29,487 nt of DNA, from the IMG/VR virus record IMGVR_UViG_3300005264_000060, positions 1 to 29,487 of that record, one strand, 5' to 3'. The stretch is from a virus. The notes beneath the pieces were generated by a model. It did no database searches. It was not told the DNA's origin and was given only the letters and a program-made list of their open reading frames with translations. Shown here piece by piece: positions 8,016 to 15,647 of the stretch (within the stretch, counting starts at the first letter, position 1; the number at the start of each line of letters is the position of its first letter). A program made the position numbers and the translations under genes.

Positions 8016-8223
8016 TTGTTTTCATATTTCTATCAAAAGCATCTTGTGTAGTATCAACATCAAAACATATTTTCATAAATCTTGCTGCTGCCTTATTTGA
8101 TGATACATGATCCATACCTTCATCTTGTGAACATACTGCAATATTACAATGCCAACCCCATGCATACATGAAATCCTTTTGTAATTTATCTTTAATAATA
8201 TCAAACGCATTAGATATATCCAT
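8002..8223 (-). CDS. Conserved small phage protein (73 aa)
   Basis: The frame is open from an ATG at 8232, but the AAAGG site touches that codon; the second ATG at 8223 sits nine bases from it, so I take 8223 as the start (protein MDISNAFDIIKDKL...). The segment DFMYAWGWHCNIAVCSQDEG followed by SNKAAARFMKICFDVDT is, from memory, typical of a small conserved protein found in many unrelated tailed phages; its function is unknown. A Trp/His/Cys-rich centre is notable. It overlaps the next gene by 14 bases. The 126 bases upstream contain no convincing gene. Confidence 0.75.
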   Translation of the reverse strand: MDISNAFDIIKDKLQKDFMYAWGWHCNIAVCSQDEGMDHVSSNKAAARFMKICFDVDTTQDAFDRNMKTNENR

Positions 8224-8358
8224 TATATACATCCTTTTATTTTTTAGTGATTCTGTAACAACAGGAATTAAACAATATCATCATTATCTTCTTCATACCT
8301 GAAATTATATACAAATCACCTTTAATTTATTAAATTTAAAAATAATATGTTTTATCCT

Positions 8359-9099
8359 TTATTCTGTATATGATACAAAATAAAAATTTTCTGAGCCATC
8401 TGTTTTTTCAAATTTTAACATACCACCTTCTTCATCTTCTGTTATATGTAATTTAATAATATAATTATCGTAAGTTTTTGATATTAATGATAACAGTGCA
8501 TTAACATTTTTAAAATCAAAACAAAGAGTCAAATTTTTATAATCAACGTCACCTATTTCAAATTTCATGCTATTGGCAAACGTATTAGTTTTATCAGTTG
8601 TTTCAATATATAGTTTATTATCTTCTATAGTAAAATATATTTTACCAAATTTACCTGCTATTTTTTTGATTTTATTAAATTTATTTATAATATCATCATT
8701 AATTTTCTCGTTAAAAAACCAATTATCAATTTTTGGTTTGTCACCTTTATAAGATGATACAAAATCTGGTGAACTAAAATGAAATGTCATTTTTTGTTTT
8801 GATGATCCTAATTTAACTTTTGAATCATCAATAACAATATCAATTAGTTCATCATCAATTAAATCTAAAAATGGTTTAACATTAATATTTGGTTCTGTAA
8901 AATTGAACATAATATCATCTTTTGATTTTATATCAATAACATTATTATCAAGTTCCAACATAATAACAGCATCCATAGATGTTGAAATCATATTACTAAT
9001 TATTTTATCATTATTAAATTTTAACTGAATTGACGATATTAAATAATTCAATGTTGATCTTTTAATAACATCTTTTAAATTTTCTACATTTAATTTCAT
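8359..9099 (-). CDS. 45: DNA polymerase sliding clamp, gp45-like
   Basis: Likely trimeric processivity clamp equivalent to T4 gp45 (228 aa; here 246), which encircles DNA, tethers the polymerase and in T4 also activates late transcription. The protein begins MKLNVENLKDVIKRST, as clamps do with a helix after MKL, then runs as beta strands in two similarly built halves (helix INDDIINKFNKIKKIAG at about residues 133-149 starting the second half) and ends in a beta strand ENFYFVSYTE. The assignment depends on fold pattern, length and location in the same operon as gp44 and gp62; no catalytic motif exists to check. The two ORFs opposite it are shadows. Confidence 0.75.
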   Translation of the reverse strand: MKLNVENLKDVIKRSTLNYLISSIQLKFNNDKIISNMISTSMDAVIMLELDNNVIDIKSKDDIMFNFTEPNINVKPFLDLIDDELIDIVIDDSKVKLGSSKQKMTFHFSSPDFVSSYKGDKPKIDNWFFNEKINDDIINKFNKIKKIAGKFGKIYFTIEDNKLYIETTDKTNTFANSMKFEIGDVDYKNLTLCFDFKNVNALLSLISKTYDNYIIKLHITEDEEGGMLKFEKTDGSENFYFVSYTE

Positions 9100-9113
9100 A
9101 CAAATTCCTTTTT

Positions 9114-9284
9114 TTATTTAAGTGATACACCTAAAATTCTTTTAACAATTTTTTTGTAAGATACCCAATCCCCATTATTTACTATTTTTTCAATTTCTTT
9201 AATTTCTTTAGCTGTTGCTTTTTGATATAGTTGAACCATTTCAAGAGCACCAATATTTCCTTTATATGCTGCTTCATCAATCAT
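9114..9284 (-). CDS. Small conserved phage protein (56 aa)
   Basis: A 56-codon gene lying between the 254-aa protein and the clamp gene. Its ATG is inside the end of the preceding frame (8-base overlap), with GGAG a short distance upstream. The product starts MIDEAAYKGNIGALEMVQLY and ends DWVSYKKIVKRILGVSLK; it is helical and charged. The final SYKKIVKRILGV block looks like a motif recurring in small phage proteins, but I know no function. The gene leaves only 14 bases before the clamp ATG, which explains the apparent gap. Confidence 0.75.
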   Translation of the reverse strand: MIDEAAYKGNIGALEMVQLYQKATAKEIKEIEKIVNNGDWVSYKKIVKRILGVSLK

Positions 9285-10041
9285 TTAGCATTTCTCCATC
9301 AACTAATCGTTTGAGATTATCAACATCAGCATTATCAATCAATTTTCTATACTGTTTCATCTGTTCATCTGTTGATTCATTCATAAATTTTGTTAATTGA
9401 TCAAATTTGATAATATTATCAAGACTATCACTATTCTCTTCATAATATTTTTTCCATCCACCTTTAACCAATGCATTCATTGCCCATTTACCCATATTAT
9501 TAGTAGGTCTTTTAACATGTTGAAAATCTTCTTTCAGAATAAAAGGTCTACCATTAACTTTTGTGGACATTTGACCATCTTTACCAAATATAGGATTACC
9601 AAATTTACGAATTTTCCCATAACCCGGAAACCCATCAGGACAAGTATTTGTACCTATTAAAATACCTTCTTTACCACCTTTTGGTATAAACAAAATACTA
9701 TCTTGTTCATATTCTGCACCCAACTTTTTAAGCGTCTTTTTAAGATTGCCTGTATCATTGATATCTACCACAAGAAAAACATCTTCACCTACTTGTTTTT
9801 CATTTTTTGATCCATAATTTTCTATATATGAACCTTTAACTTTTGTAATAGAAAACTTTTTAGATAGTAATGATGCAAGTAAAACCTTATTTCTGGCTTT
9901 GTTTTCACCTTTGGTATATGGTTGACCATCACCACATTCTCTTGCATCTCTAAATGCTGTAATTGTTCCAGAATCATGTTTTTGCATATGATTCCACACT
10001 TTTGATAATGAATTTTCATTTATATAATCTTTAAATCTCAT
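9277..10041 (-). CDS. Conserved phage protein, possibly DUF3293-related (254 aa)
   Basis: The N-terminus MRFKDYINENS is of the kind seen on many T4-type phage proteins. The core reads GTITAFRDARECGDG, NKARNKVLLASLL, VKGSYIENYG, GEDVFLVVDI, LGAEYEQDSILFIPKGG and ILIGTN (residues about 25-130). This TAF-N-L-GxYIE-G-QDSI pattern resembles the DUF3293 type of small alpha/beta protein, a tentative match made from memory. The remaining C-terminal 120 residues are not recognised. It is transcribed between gp62 and the 56-aa gene within the clamp operon. No function can be given. Confidence 0.7.
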   Translation of the reverse strand: MRFKDYINENSLSKVWNHMQKHDSGTITAFRDARECGDGQPYTKGENKARNKVLLASLLSKKFSITKVKGSYIENYGSKNEKQVGEDVFLVVDINDTGNLKKTLKKLGAEYEQDSILFIPKGGKEGILIGTNTCPDGFPGYGKIRKFGNPIFGKDGQMSTKVNGRPFILKEDFQHVKRPTNNMGKWAMNALVKGGWKKYYEENSDSLDNIIKFDQLTKFMNESTDEQMKQYRKLIDNADVDNLKRLVDGEMLND

Positions 10042-10051
10042 TTCATATCCT

Positions 10052-10396
10052 TTAAATTGATATCATAGCCTCATTTTTACTAATATTATATGTATTACAT
10101 AAGATATCGATTTCTTTTTGTTTTTTCTTATTTACTTTACCCTTTTTAATCCATTTAATATATCTTCTTTTTTTAGGTATTTTCTTGAAGAAATATTTAA
10201 ATACAAGTTCATCAGGTAAAGAGTACAACATTTGATTAATCTTATCAACATAAAACATTAACTCCTTTTCATGTGATAACCACAGAGTTAACATATATGC
10301 ACTGGCAATTTTTTTATCATATTTGATATCTATTTTATTATTTATCGCATTTATTGTTCCAAAAAGATCATTTGATATTTTTTTATATTTTTTCAT
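10052..10396 (-). CDS. 62: Clamp-loader small subunit, gp62-like (short form)
   Basis: The 114-aa protein aligns by eye with the N-terminal half of T4 gp62, the subunit that joins the gp44 tetramer to load gp45. Shared features are F-x-x-I-x-AINNK (residues 11-22 here), a hydrophobic middle helix followed by FKYFFKKIPKKRRYIKWIKKG (T4 has FNYLMAAVPRGKRYGKWAK), and the closing YNISKNEAM (T4 YQVNTNDAI). T4 gp62 has 187 aa, so the C-terminal part is missing or reduced. It lies in the same operon as gp44, separated from it only by a broken methyltransferase gene. Confidence 0.75.
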   Translation of the reverse strand: MKKYKKISNDLFGTINAINNKIDIKYDKKIASAYMLTLWLSHEKELMFYVDKINQMLYSLPDELVFKYFFKKIPKKRRYIKWIKKGKVNKKKQKEIDILCNTYNISKNEAMISI

Positions 10397-10412
10397 ATAA
10401 AATCACCTATGT

Positions 10413-10737
10413 TTATATATTTGTATGGATGTAACTCTCTTTATGAAAACCAATGGTTTCTGTTATAGCAAAGATAAGATCAATACCATTCCCATGATAT
10501 GCTAATTTCTGAATCCAATCAAATGTCTTTAGGTGGATTACACCATACTCTCCCTTCCCACTTTTGATTTAAACCATTAACACTTTTAGTAAAATGGTTC
10601 TTTGCAGTACTCCATGGTCTAACATTTTCTTCTGGAGCACAAGGGTCTAAATCAAATTCACCAAGAGATTTAATAATATCTGGTGGAGTTAACCACTGTT
10701 CTTCATTATCTGTGTTTGTATTAAAATCATTTATCAT
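10413..10737 (-). pseudogene. Frameshifted and truncated Dam-type DNA N6-adenine methyltransferase
   Basis: The first frame (10519-10737, 72 aa) has the N-terminus of phage Dam-type methyltransferases: EQWLTPPDIIKSLG, FDLDPCAPEENVRP, and EGRVWCNPP, where NPP belongs to the catalytic NPPY/DPPY motif. It stops right there. The -1 shifted frame carries on with TFDWIQKLAYHGNGIDLIFA and ITETIGF, the expected continuation (family pattern W-x-KLA-HGNGI-LIFA-TET), and ends at a TAA at 10413-10415. So a one-base indel lies near 10520-10530, and the usual C-terminal 60-80 residues are gone. The catalytic tyrosine is lost too. The start overlaps the gp44 stop (ATGA). Programmed frameshifting is unlikely since the shifted product is also incomplete. 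Confidence 0.8.
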
Positions 10738-11654
10738 AATTTTATAGTTCCATCATTTAACATTTTAAAATACATTGACATAAAATTAATTTCTTTATTA
10801 GCCACTATACTATTTCTATATGATGCTTCACCTGTATGAATAATGGCACTACCATCATCAGTAAATAAATCATCATCAGTCATTAATTGTTCATATAAAT
10901 AATTATACAAACCATCATAATGAATAGTATTACTTTTCAAAATTTTTCTAACTTCACTTGGATCTTTCATCATATTATCAAGTATCTGTTTATATACTTG
11001 TTCAGATGCAGACTCCACAAGATTATCACTTAATACACCATCAATAACATTTTGTTGTAATGTAATTATTGTATTTCTAACATCAGGATAACATTTTTTA
11101 ACAAGAGAAATCAATGAATCAGGTTTAAATTTCACTTTTTCAGATAATAGAATTTTTTGACAATATTTAAAAATATCTACAGCAGGTGGAGACGTGATAT
11201 TATATACCTGACACCTTGATAAAATTTCAGGTATTACTAAATTTATATAATTTAAAACAAGAATAAATTGTGTATTATTTTGTGTTGATTCCATCAAATC
11301 ACGTAACATTTTTTGTGAACCTTGAGGTCCACTTGTTAATGAATCAGCCTCATTAAGATATACCAATTTCATTTTATCAATTGACATAGCAGTTGCAAAA
11401 GATTTAACCTTATCTCTCATAGCATCAATACCTGTTTCATCACTTGCATTAATTTTTAAAGTTAAACCATTTAAATCATTGTAATTTTTAAGAACTTCAA
11501 CAAATGTACCTTTACCAACACCTGGTGGTCCATATATTAACATATTTGGTCTTGTTTTTAATGCATCTTTTAGTGCAGGTTTGATATTATCATTTAATAT
11601 CATTTCATCAAATTTTGTTGGTGCATACTTAAATTCCCACAATTCCCTTCTCAT
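10734..11654 (-). CDS. 44: Clamp-loader ATPase subunit, gp44-like
   Basis: AAA+ sliding-clamp loader subunit equivalent to T4 gp44 (319 aa; here 306), which with gp62 opens gp45 and places it on primed DNA. Walker A is GPPGVGKGT (42-50). The Walker B region reads LVYLNEAD (97-104): the usual aspartate of DEAD/DExD is asparagine, while the catalytic glutamate remains. ILSRCQVYN contains the SRC arginine-finger motif. The C-terminal collar domain follows. The N-terminus LWEFKYAPTKFDEMI is typical (W-x-KY-P). It is followed by the Dam remnant and gp62, so the loader is split by an inserted gene. Confidence 0.92.
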   Translation of the reverse strand: MRRELWEFKYAPTKFDEMILNDNIKPALKDALKTRPNMLIYGPPGVGKGTFVEVLKNYNDLNGLTLKINASDETGIDAMRDKVKSFATAMSIDKMKLVYLNEADSLTSGPQGSQKMLRDLMESTQNNTQFILVLNYINLVIPEILSRCQVYNITSPPAVDIFKYCQKILLSEKVKFKPDSLISLVKKCYPDVRNTIITLQQNVIDGVLSDNLVESASEQVYKQILDNMMKDPSEVRKILKSNTIHYDGLYNYLYEQLMTDDDLFTDDGSAIIHTGEASYRNSIVANKEINFMSMYFKMLNDGTIKL

Positions 11655-11669
11655 ATTACATATATCCTT

Positions 11670-12755
11670 TTATTTAATAAAATTAAATAATAAATTAACT
11701 TTTTTATCTATTGATAAATTTTCAATAATATCTACTATGTTATTACCTTTTTTTAAACTAAATAGTATACCTGATATTGGTGTATCTTTAACTATCATAG
11801 CAAATTCTTTTTGATCTTTAATGTGTTTAGTTTTATTCCATAAATTATTAATTGAATCAATAAACTTATTATATGCATTAGTGTATTTGTTCATAATATC
11901 AGTATATTCAGAAAAATAACACAAAAATTCTTCTTCTTCTTGTTTAAATGCCAATTCAACAAATCCCTTTACCGAATTTTCACCTTCACCTTTCAATCTA
12001 TGAATTGCTACATAAGATGCATTTTTAATTTTAATTCTTTTTTGTGTATATTTGTCAAAACAAACAACTCCTTCATCCATAGCATCTCTACCTTCAACAA
12101 ATTTTATAATATCTTTTGGATTGTTTAAATTATAACTCGGGGCCAGACCATCAGTTTGCATATTAAAATCTGTTTTAGTATTAATACAATCATAATCAAC
12201 ATATAATCCAGTCAAATTATTTCTAATAGCTAATAAAGTTGTAGTTGTTTCATAATATCTTGTCACTATTCTATTTTCTGGTGAAGTAATTTCAAATATA
12301 TAAGTATGATGTTTTGAACAAAATTCAAAACCATGTTCTAAATCAGTACCAATAGCGTCAAGAAATAAATTGTAATAAGTTTTATCCATAGGTGTTTTAC
12401 CTTCTGCAAAAGCCGTTCCTCTTGTAGCAGCACACCATTTATTACCATCATGATACACATTAATTAAAGATCCATCTAATTTATTAAAAACAATACAATT
12501 ATTCCAGTTAAAACTATCTTTATCATCTCCTTCACCATAATTAAAAAATCTATCAAAACTTCTACATAATACTTTATAATCAGGCAATGATAAAATAAGT
12601 CCTCTACATTCAAGTACAATAGGATGAAATTTTGGTTTAGAGTCTATACGATAATTAAACACTATTCTATCATCATAAACTTTTGTATGAATACCAAAAG
12701 ATTTACTAATATCATCAATTGTTCCTGTCTGTAAAAATTTCTGTGTTTCTAACAT
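11670..12755 (-). CDS. rnlA: T4 Rnl1-like RNA ligase (tRNA repair type)
   Basis: A 361-aa ATP-dependent RNA ligase of the Rnl1 family (T4 Rnl1 374 aa), which joins 3'-OH and 5'-phosphate ends in single-stranded RNA and in T4 repairs tRNA cut by the PrrC anticodon nuclease. Motif I is FNKLDGSL (residues 90-97), nucleophile Lys92, the KxDGS form of Rnl1. ECRGLI (49-54) is the upstream conserved arginine motif; FEITSPENRIVTRY is motif IIIa-like, and EGVVCFD plus KRIKIKN are motifs IV and V. The C-terminal helical region is tRNA-specific in T4. It has its own TTGACA/TATATT promoter and sits 15 bases ahead of gp44. Confidence 0.92.
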   Translation of the reverse strand: MLETQKFLQTGTIDDISKSFGIHTKVYDDRIVFNYRIDSKPKFHPIVLECRGLILSLPDYKVLCRSFDRFFNYGEGDDKDSFNWNNCIVFNKLDGSLINVYHDGNKWCAATRGTAFAEGKTPMDKTYYNLFLDAIGTDLEHGFEFCSKHHTYIFEITSPENRIVTRYYETTTTLLAIRNNLTGLYVDYDCINTKTDFNMQTDGLAPSYNLNNPKDIIKFVEGRDAMDEGVVCFDKYTQKRIKIKNASYVAIHRLKGEGENSVKGFVELAFKQEEEEFLCYFSEYTDIMNKYTNAYNKFIDSINNLWNKTKHIKDQKEFAMIVKDTPISGILFSLKKGNNIVDIIENLSIDKKVNLLFNFIK

Positions 12756-12778
12756 AATTATTTCCTTTAATTTTTTCC

Positions 12779-12807
12779 AATATACACGTTATTAAAAATT
12801 ATGTCAA
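12779..12807 (-). promoter_or_regulatory. Sigma70-like promoter for the rnlA/gp44 operon
   Basis: Minus strand TTGACA (12802-12807), 17-base spacer, TATATT (12779-12784); predicted start about 17 bases before the Rnl1 ATG, with AAAGGAAA in between. The -35 adjoins the stop codon of the dehydratase gene. Confidence 0.65.
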
Positions 12808-12814
12808 GTTATTT

Positions 12815-13804
12815 TTATAGCCATTTATCCTTTTTATCAATAAACCATTTAACAGTTCTTTCAAGAGAATTTTCCAATTTCATTGGAATTTTCCAACCAT
12901 ATTCATTTAATTTTGATCCATCTAATGCATATCTAAGATCATGTCCAGGTCTAGCAGAATGAAAATCAACCATTTTTGTTTTTGCTTCTTTACCCATTAT
13001 ATCACCAATAGTTTTAGCAAGTGTTAAATTTGAAATTTCTTTTTCACCAACAATATTATAAAATTCAATATTCACCCTAACAGGTTTTTTTACAAGAAAA
13101 TCAATAGCACTTGCAACATTTCTTGCATGAATATAATATCTTGAACCTGATATTTTTCCATCTGGTGATGAGTGAATTATTATAGTTTCATTATTAAGTA
13201 TTTTATTAATACAAAGTGGTATAAATTTTTCAGGATGTTGTCTTTCACCAAAAATATTCATAGATCTTGTTACTGTAATTGGTATATGATAACAATTATT
13301 ATATGCTACACAAAATTGTTCAGCACTAGCCTTTGATGCAGAATAAGGATTTGTACAATTATATATATCGTTTTCTTTATAATTAATACCAATTGGTGCA
13401 GGTCCAAATACTTCATCAGTAGAAAAATAAAAAAAGTTTTCAAGATTATTAAGAGATTTTACAAATTCTAAAAAATATACAGTACCCATAATATTAGATT
13501 CTACAAACTGAACAGGAAAAGAAATTGATTTATCCACATGACTTTCTGCAGCCAGATGAATTATATAGTTTACATCAAGACACTCATTTCTTATACCAGT
13601 TGGTATAGGTTTTGTTAAATCACATGTAAAAATTATTACTCTCTTATCATCATATGCATCTATATCTCTTACTCTATCAAATCCATTACTAGCATATGAT
13701 AATTTATCAAAAATTATTATGTTCCAATCTGTATTTTTTAAATAGTGTTCTACAATATGATGACCCACAAACCCAGCACCACCAGTTATAAGTATTGTTT
13801 TCAT
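12815..13804 (-). CDS. NAD-dependent sugar-nucleotide 4,6-dehydratase (RmlB-like)
   Basis: Extended short-chain dehydrogenase of the RmlB type, which converts a nucleotide-glucose (usually dTDP-glucose) to the 4-keto-6-deoxy sugar. The Rossmann motif GGAGFVG is at residues 8-14. The dehydratase triad T129-D130-E131 (YFSTDEVFG) and YxxxK (Tyr154, Lys158 in NPYSASKAS) are intact; the TDE feature separates dehydratases from UDP-galactose epimerases. The C-terminal RPGHDLRYALDGSKL block is typical of RmlB. At 329 aa it is near full length. No partner epimerase, reductase or glycosyltransferase lies in the window. It is probably for DNA or virion/host-surface sugar modification. Its promoter overlaps a 32-bp palindrome. 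Confidence 0.85.
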   Translation of the reverse strand: MKTILITGGAGFVGHHIVEHYLKNTDWNIIIFDKLSYASNGFDRVRDIDAYDDKRVIIFTCDLTKPIPTGIRNECLDVNYIIHLAAESHVDKSISFPVQFVESNIMGTVYFLEFVKSLNNLENFFYFSTDEVFGPAPIGINYKENDIYNCTNPYSASKASAEQFCVAYNNCYHIPITVTRSMNIFGERQHPEKFIPLCINKILNNETIIIHSSPDGKISGSRYYIHARNVASAIDFLVKKPVRVNIEFYNIVGEKEISNLTLAKTIGDIMGKEAKTKMVDFHSARPGHDLRYALDGSKLNEYGWKIPMKLENSLERTVKWFIDKKDKWL

Positions 13805-13825
13805 TTTTACTCCACATTATTAAAA

Positions 13826-13857
13826 AAGGTATATTATGTATTTACATAATATACCTT
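13826..13857. promoter_or_regulatory. 32-bp perfect palindrome: operator and/or leftward terminator
   Basis: Two perfect 15-base arms (13826-13840 and 13843-13857) separated by TT. The centre is within about 3 bases of the start predicted from the dehydratase promoter, an operator-like position. Read leftward, the hairpin is followed by six U residues (complement of 13822-13827), so it could also end transcripts coming from the DUF2828 gene. Confidence 0.75.
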
Positions 13858-13874
13858 ATTATAAAAATTATCAA
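13846..13874 (-). promoter_or_regulatory. Sigma70-like promoter for the dehydratase
   Basis: Minus strand TTGATA (13869-13874), 17-base spacer, TATTAT (13846-13851). The -10 lies within the palindrome at 13826-13857, so a protein bound there would block RNA polymerase. Confidence 0.55.
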
Positions 13875-13875
13875 A

Positions 13876-15315
13876 TCATTTTGGTATTACTAAATCTTTG
13901 TTATATTTTTTAAGTGTTTCCATCATAATTGCCTTTGGAGAAAAATCATCACATGACAATATACTTTTTAATATTGATGGTGAAAATCCAGATACTAAAC
14001 CAATATTTTTTGAATCAACAGTATCAGGTGAACCACCATACCCAACAAGATTCCAATAAACAATTTTTGGTCTTTTAAATCCAGCATCATCCCATTTTTT
14101 TAATGATTGTTCAACCTCTGTTAATACAGAATTTGAATTACTTTTACATCCAATAGAAAATTGCATATCTGAACAAATCAATAACATTGATGGCATATCA
14201 TTATTTGTAACATTAAACATTTTACCTGTTAATAATATTAAATCTAATGCTTTATCAATTCTTGTTGATCCACAAGCACCATTAAAAAAATTATTTCCAT
14301 CCCAATTATCAGTCGGAAATGTATCAGCAAAATTAGTGTTTGACCAATCAGTAAATATACTTTCGGATTCAAACTGGATAAACTTTTTATAAAATGGGTT
14401 ATTTTTTGATAATTTACCTGAACAATATAATGCTAAAGATGTTGATACATCATATGCTGTAGTACTATTAGATATAGATGATAACATTGATCCTGATGAA
14501 TCACAAAGAACCATAATATTATTATCAGTCATATAATTAGGAAGATTATCAAATTGAGCATTTGCTATATCTTTGTCACCATTAATAGCTGTCTTTTTAC
14601 AATCATGTGGAAACAACACATCAGCATTAATTGTAACTTTATTTGATTTTAAATCATTTTTATATTTTATCATTCCAATTTCATCATGATTAATAAATGC
14701 ACTATTATATCTTGACATTGCAACGGATGGTACATTTTTATATTTAATATCTGTCCATCTATTATCACACATTTTAGATTCAACAATATGGTCTTTTCTA
14801 ATACCTGAAAGAAGTCTTCTAAAATCACCCATATTTTTAACAAAACCAGTTTTTTTCAAATCAACATACAATGGAATATCAGTTCTTTTAGCCCATTTAG
14901 CTGCCAAAACATCTTTTTCAATTAATGCTTCATTCCAAACATAAACCGCATCTTTATGACAATCAGAATTAAATAATTCTCTCATATCATCCCAACGACC
15001 ATATTTTGGTATTAATTTTATATTTTGTCTAATCCAATTAACACCATTAGGTTGTTTAGATAACCATTTTAAACACTTTCTAAATCCACTTCTATTACCG
15101 GCACCACCACGACAATCTCTTACCCACAACAAAAGTTTAAAAGAAATTTCTTTATCAACTATCCAAGCACGTTGAAATAAATTTAAAATATCTTCAATAT
15201 TATTATAAAAATAACTTGATTGTGTTGTATTATATAAAGAACCTGCCTTTGAAAAAAATTCTACACAATGATCTAATGAATGTTCATATTGAACTGATTT
15301 TTCATTAGTTTTCAT
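13876..15315 (-). CDS. DUF2828/TROVE-like RNA-binding ring protein with vWA domain
   Basis: A 479-aa protein with the architecture of the DUF2828 family, which resembles Ro60/TROVE: an N-terminal helical-repeat ring and a C-terminal von Willebrand A domain. N-terminal signatures are LLLWVRDCRGGAGNRSGFRK (residues 61-80), IPKYGRWDD (102-110), AKWAKR (139-144), FRRLLSGIRK (165-174) and VPSVAMSRY (195-203). The vWA domain has an intact metal-ion site DSSGS (272-276; D-x-S-x-S) and later ICSDMQF. Ro60 proteins bind Y RNAs and misfolded RNAs and act in RNA quality control with nucleases. Here the gene follows a structured 340-bp noncoding region. The start at 15315 has GGGG upstream rather than AAGGAG. 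The exact target is unknown. Confidence 0.8.
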   Translation of the reverse strand: MKTNEKSVQYEHSLDHCVEFFSKAGSLYNTTQSSYFYNNIEDILNLFQRAWIVDKEISFKLLLWVRDCRGGAGNRSGFRKCLKWLSKQPNGVNWIRQNIKLIPKYGRWDDMRELFNSDCHKDAVYVWNEALIEKDVLAAKWAKRTDIPLYVDLKKTGFVKNMGDFRRLLSGIRKDHIVESKMCDNRWTDIKYKNVPSVAMSRYNSAFINHDEIGMIKYKNDLKSNKVTINADVLFPHDCKKTAINGDKDIANAQFDNLPNYMTDNNIMVLCDSSGSMLSSISNSTTAYDVSTSLALYCSGKLSKNNPFYKKFIQFESESIFTDWSNTNFADTFPTDNWDGNNFFNGACGSTRIDKALDLILLTGKMFNVTNNDMPSMLLICSDMQFSIGCKSNSNSVLTEVEQSLKKWDDAGFKRPKIVYWNLVGYGGSPDTVDSKNIGLVSGFSPSILKSILSCDDFSPKAIMMETLKKYNKDLVIPK

Positions 15316-15344
15316 ATGTTATACCCCTTTTTTTAATTTACAGA

Positions 15345-15384
15345 TTGAAAAATTGAAAAATTGAAAAATTGAAAAATTGAAAAA
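15345..15384. repeat. Five tandem copies of the 8-mer TTGAAAAA
   Basis: Exact copies start at 15345, 15353, 15361, 15369 and 15377. They lie 30-70 bases upstream of the DUF2828 gene start and read TTTTTCAA on its coding strand. Phase 8 is not helical-repeat phased; slippage or iteron-like protein sites are both possible. Confidence 0.95.
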
Positions 15385-15587
15385 TTTTATTTATTTATTT
15401 TTTATTATTTGCTGAAATCAATCTTTTTTTAAAAGGTAAGTAAGTTAAAATTAATAATTTTCAAAAATCATTATAGTGATATATTAAACAGATTGATATT
15501 TTATGATTTTTTAAATTTCTTTTAATTTTAACTTTATTCATTCATCTAAGTAGGTAATTGCAGTAATCAATCTTTTAATCACTAAAT

Positions 15588-15647
15588 TTATAAGTAGTAA
15601 TATAACATATTACTACTTATAAGTAAAGTAGTTTTTTAAAAACTACT
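15588..15647. other. Two adjacent perfect hairpins with alternative pairing
   Basis: Hairpin A has 15-base arms 15588-15602 and 15608-15622 with a 5-base loop. Hairpin B has 10-base arms 15627-15636 and 15638-15647. ACTACTT (15612-15618) in A can instead pair with AAGTAGT (15626-15632), which includes most of B's left arm, so the structures are mutually exclusive, as in attenuators. B lies 8 bases beyond the HU stop codon. No long U-run follows on the leftward strand. Confidence 0.8.

Noticed and set aside
8233-8358. Possible 19-codon leftward peptide (MKKIMMILF...)
   Set aside because: No usable ribosome binding site at the right distance and no resemblance to known genes.
9397-9660. 87-codon rightward ORF
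   Set aside because: Opposite the well-supported 254-aa gene, hydrophobic low-complexity product, no start signals.
11581-11814. 77-codon rightward ORF across gp44 and rnlA ends
   Set aside because: Antisense to two strong genes, no ribosome binding site.
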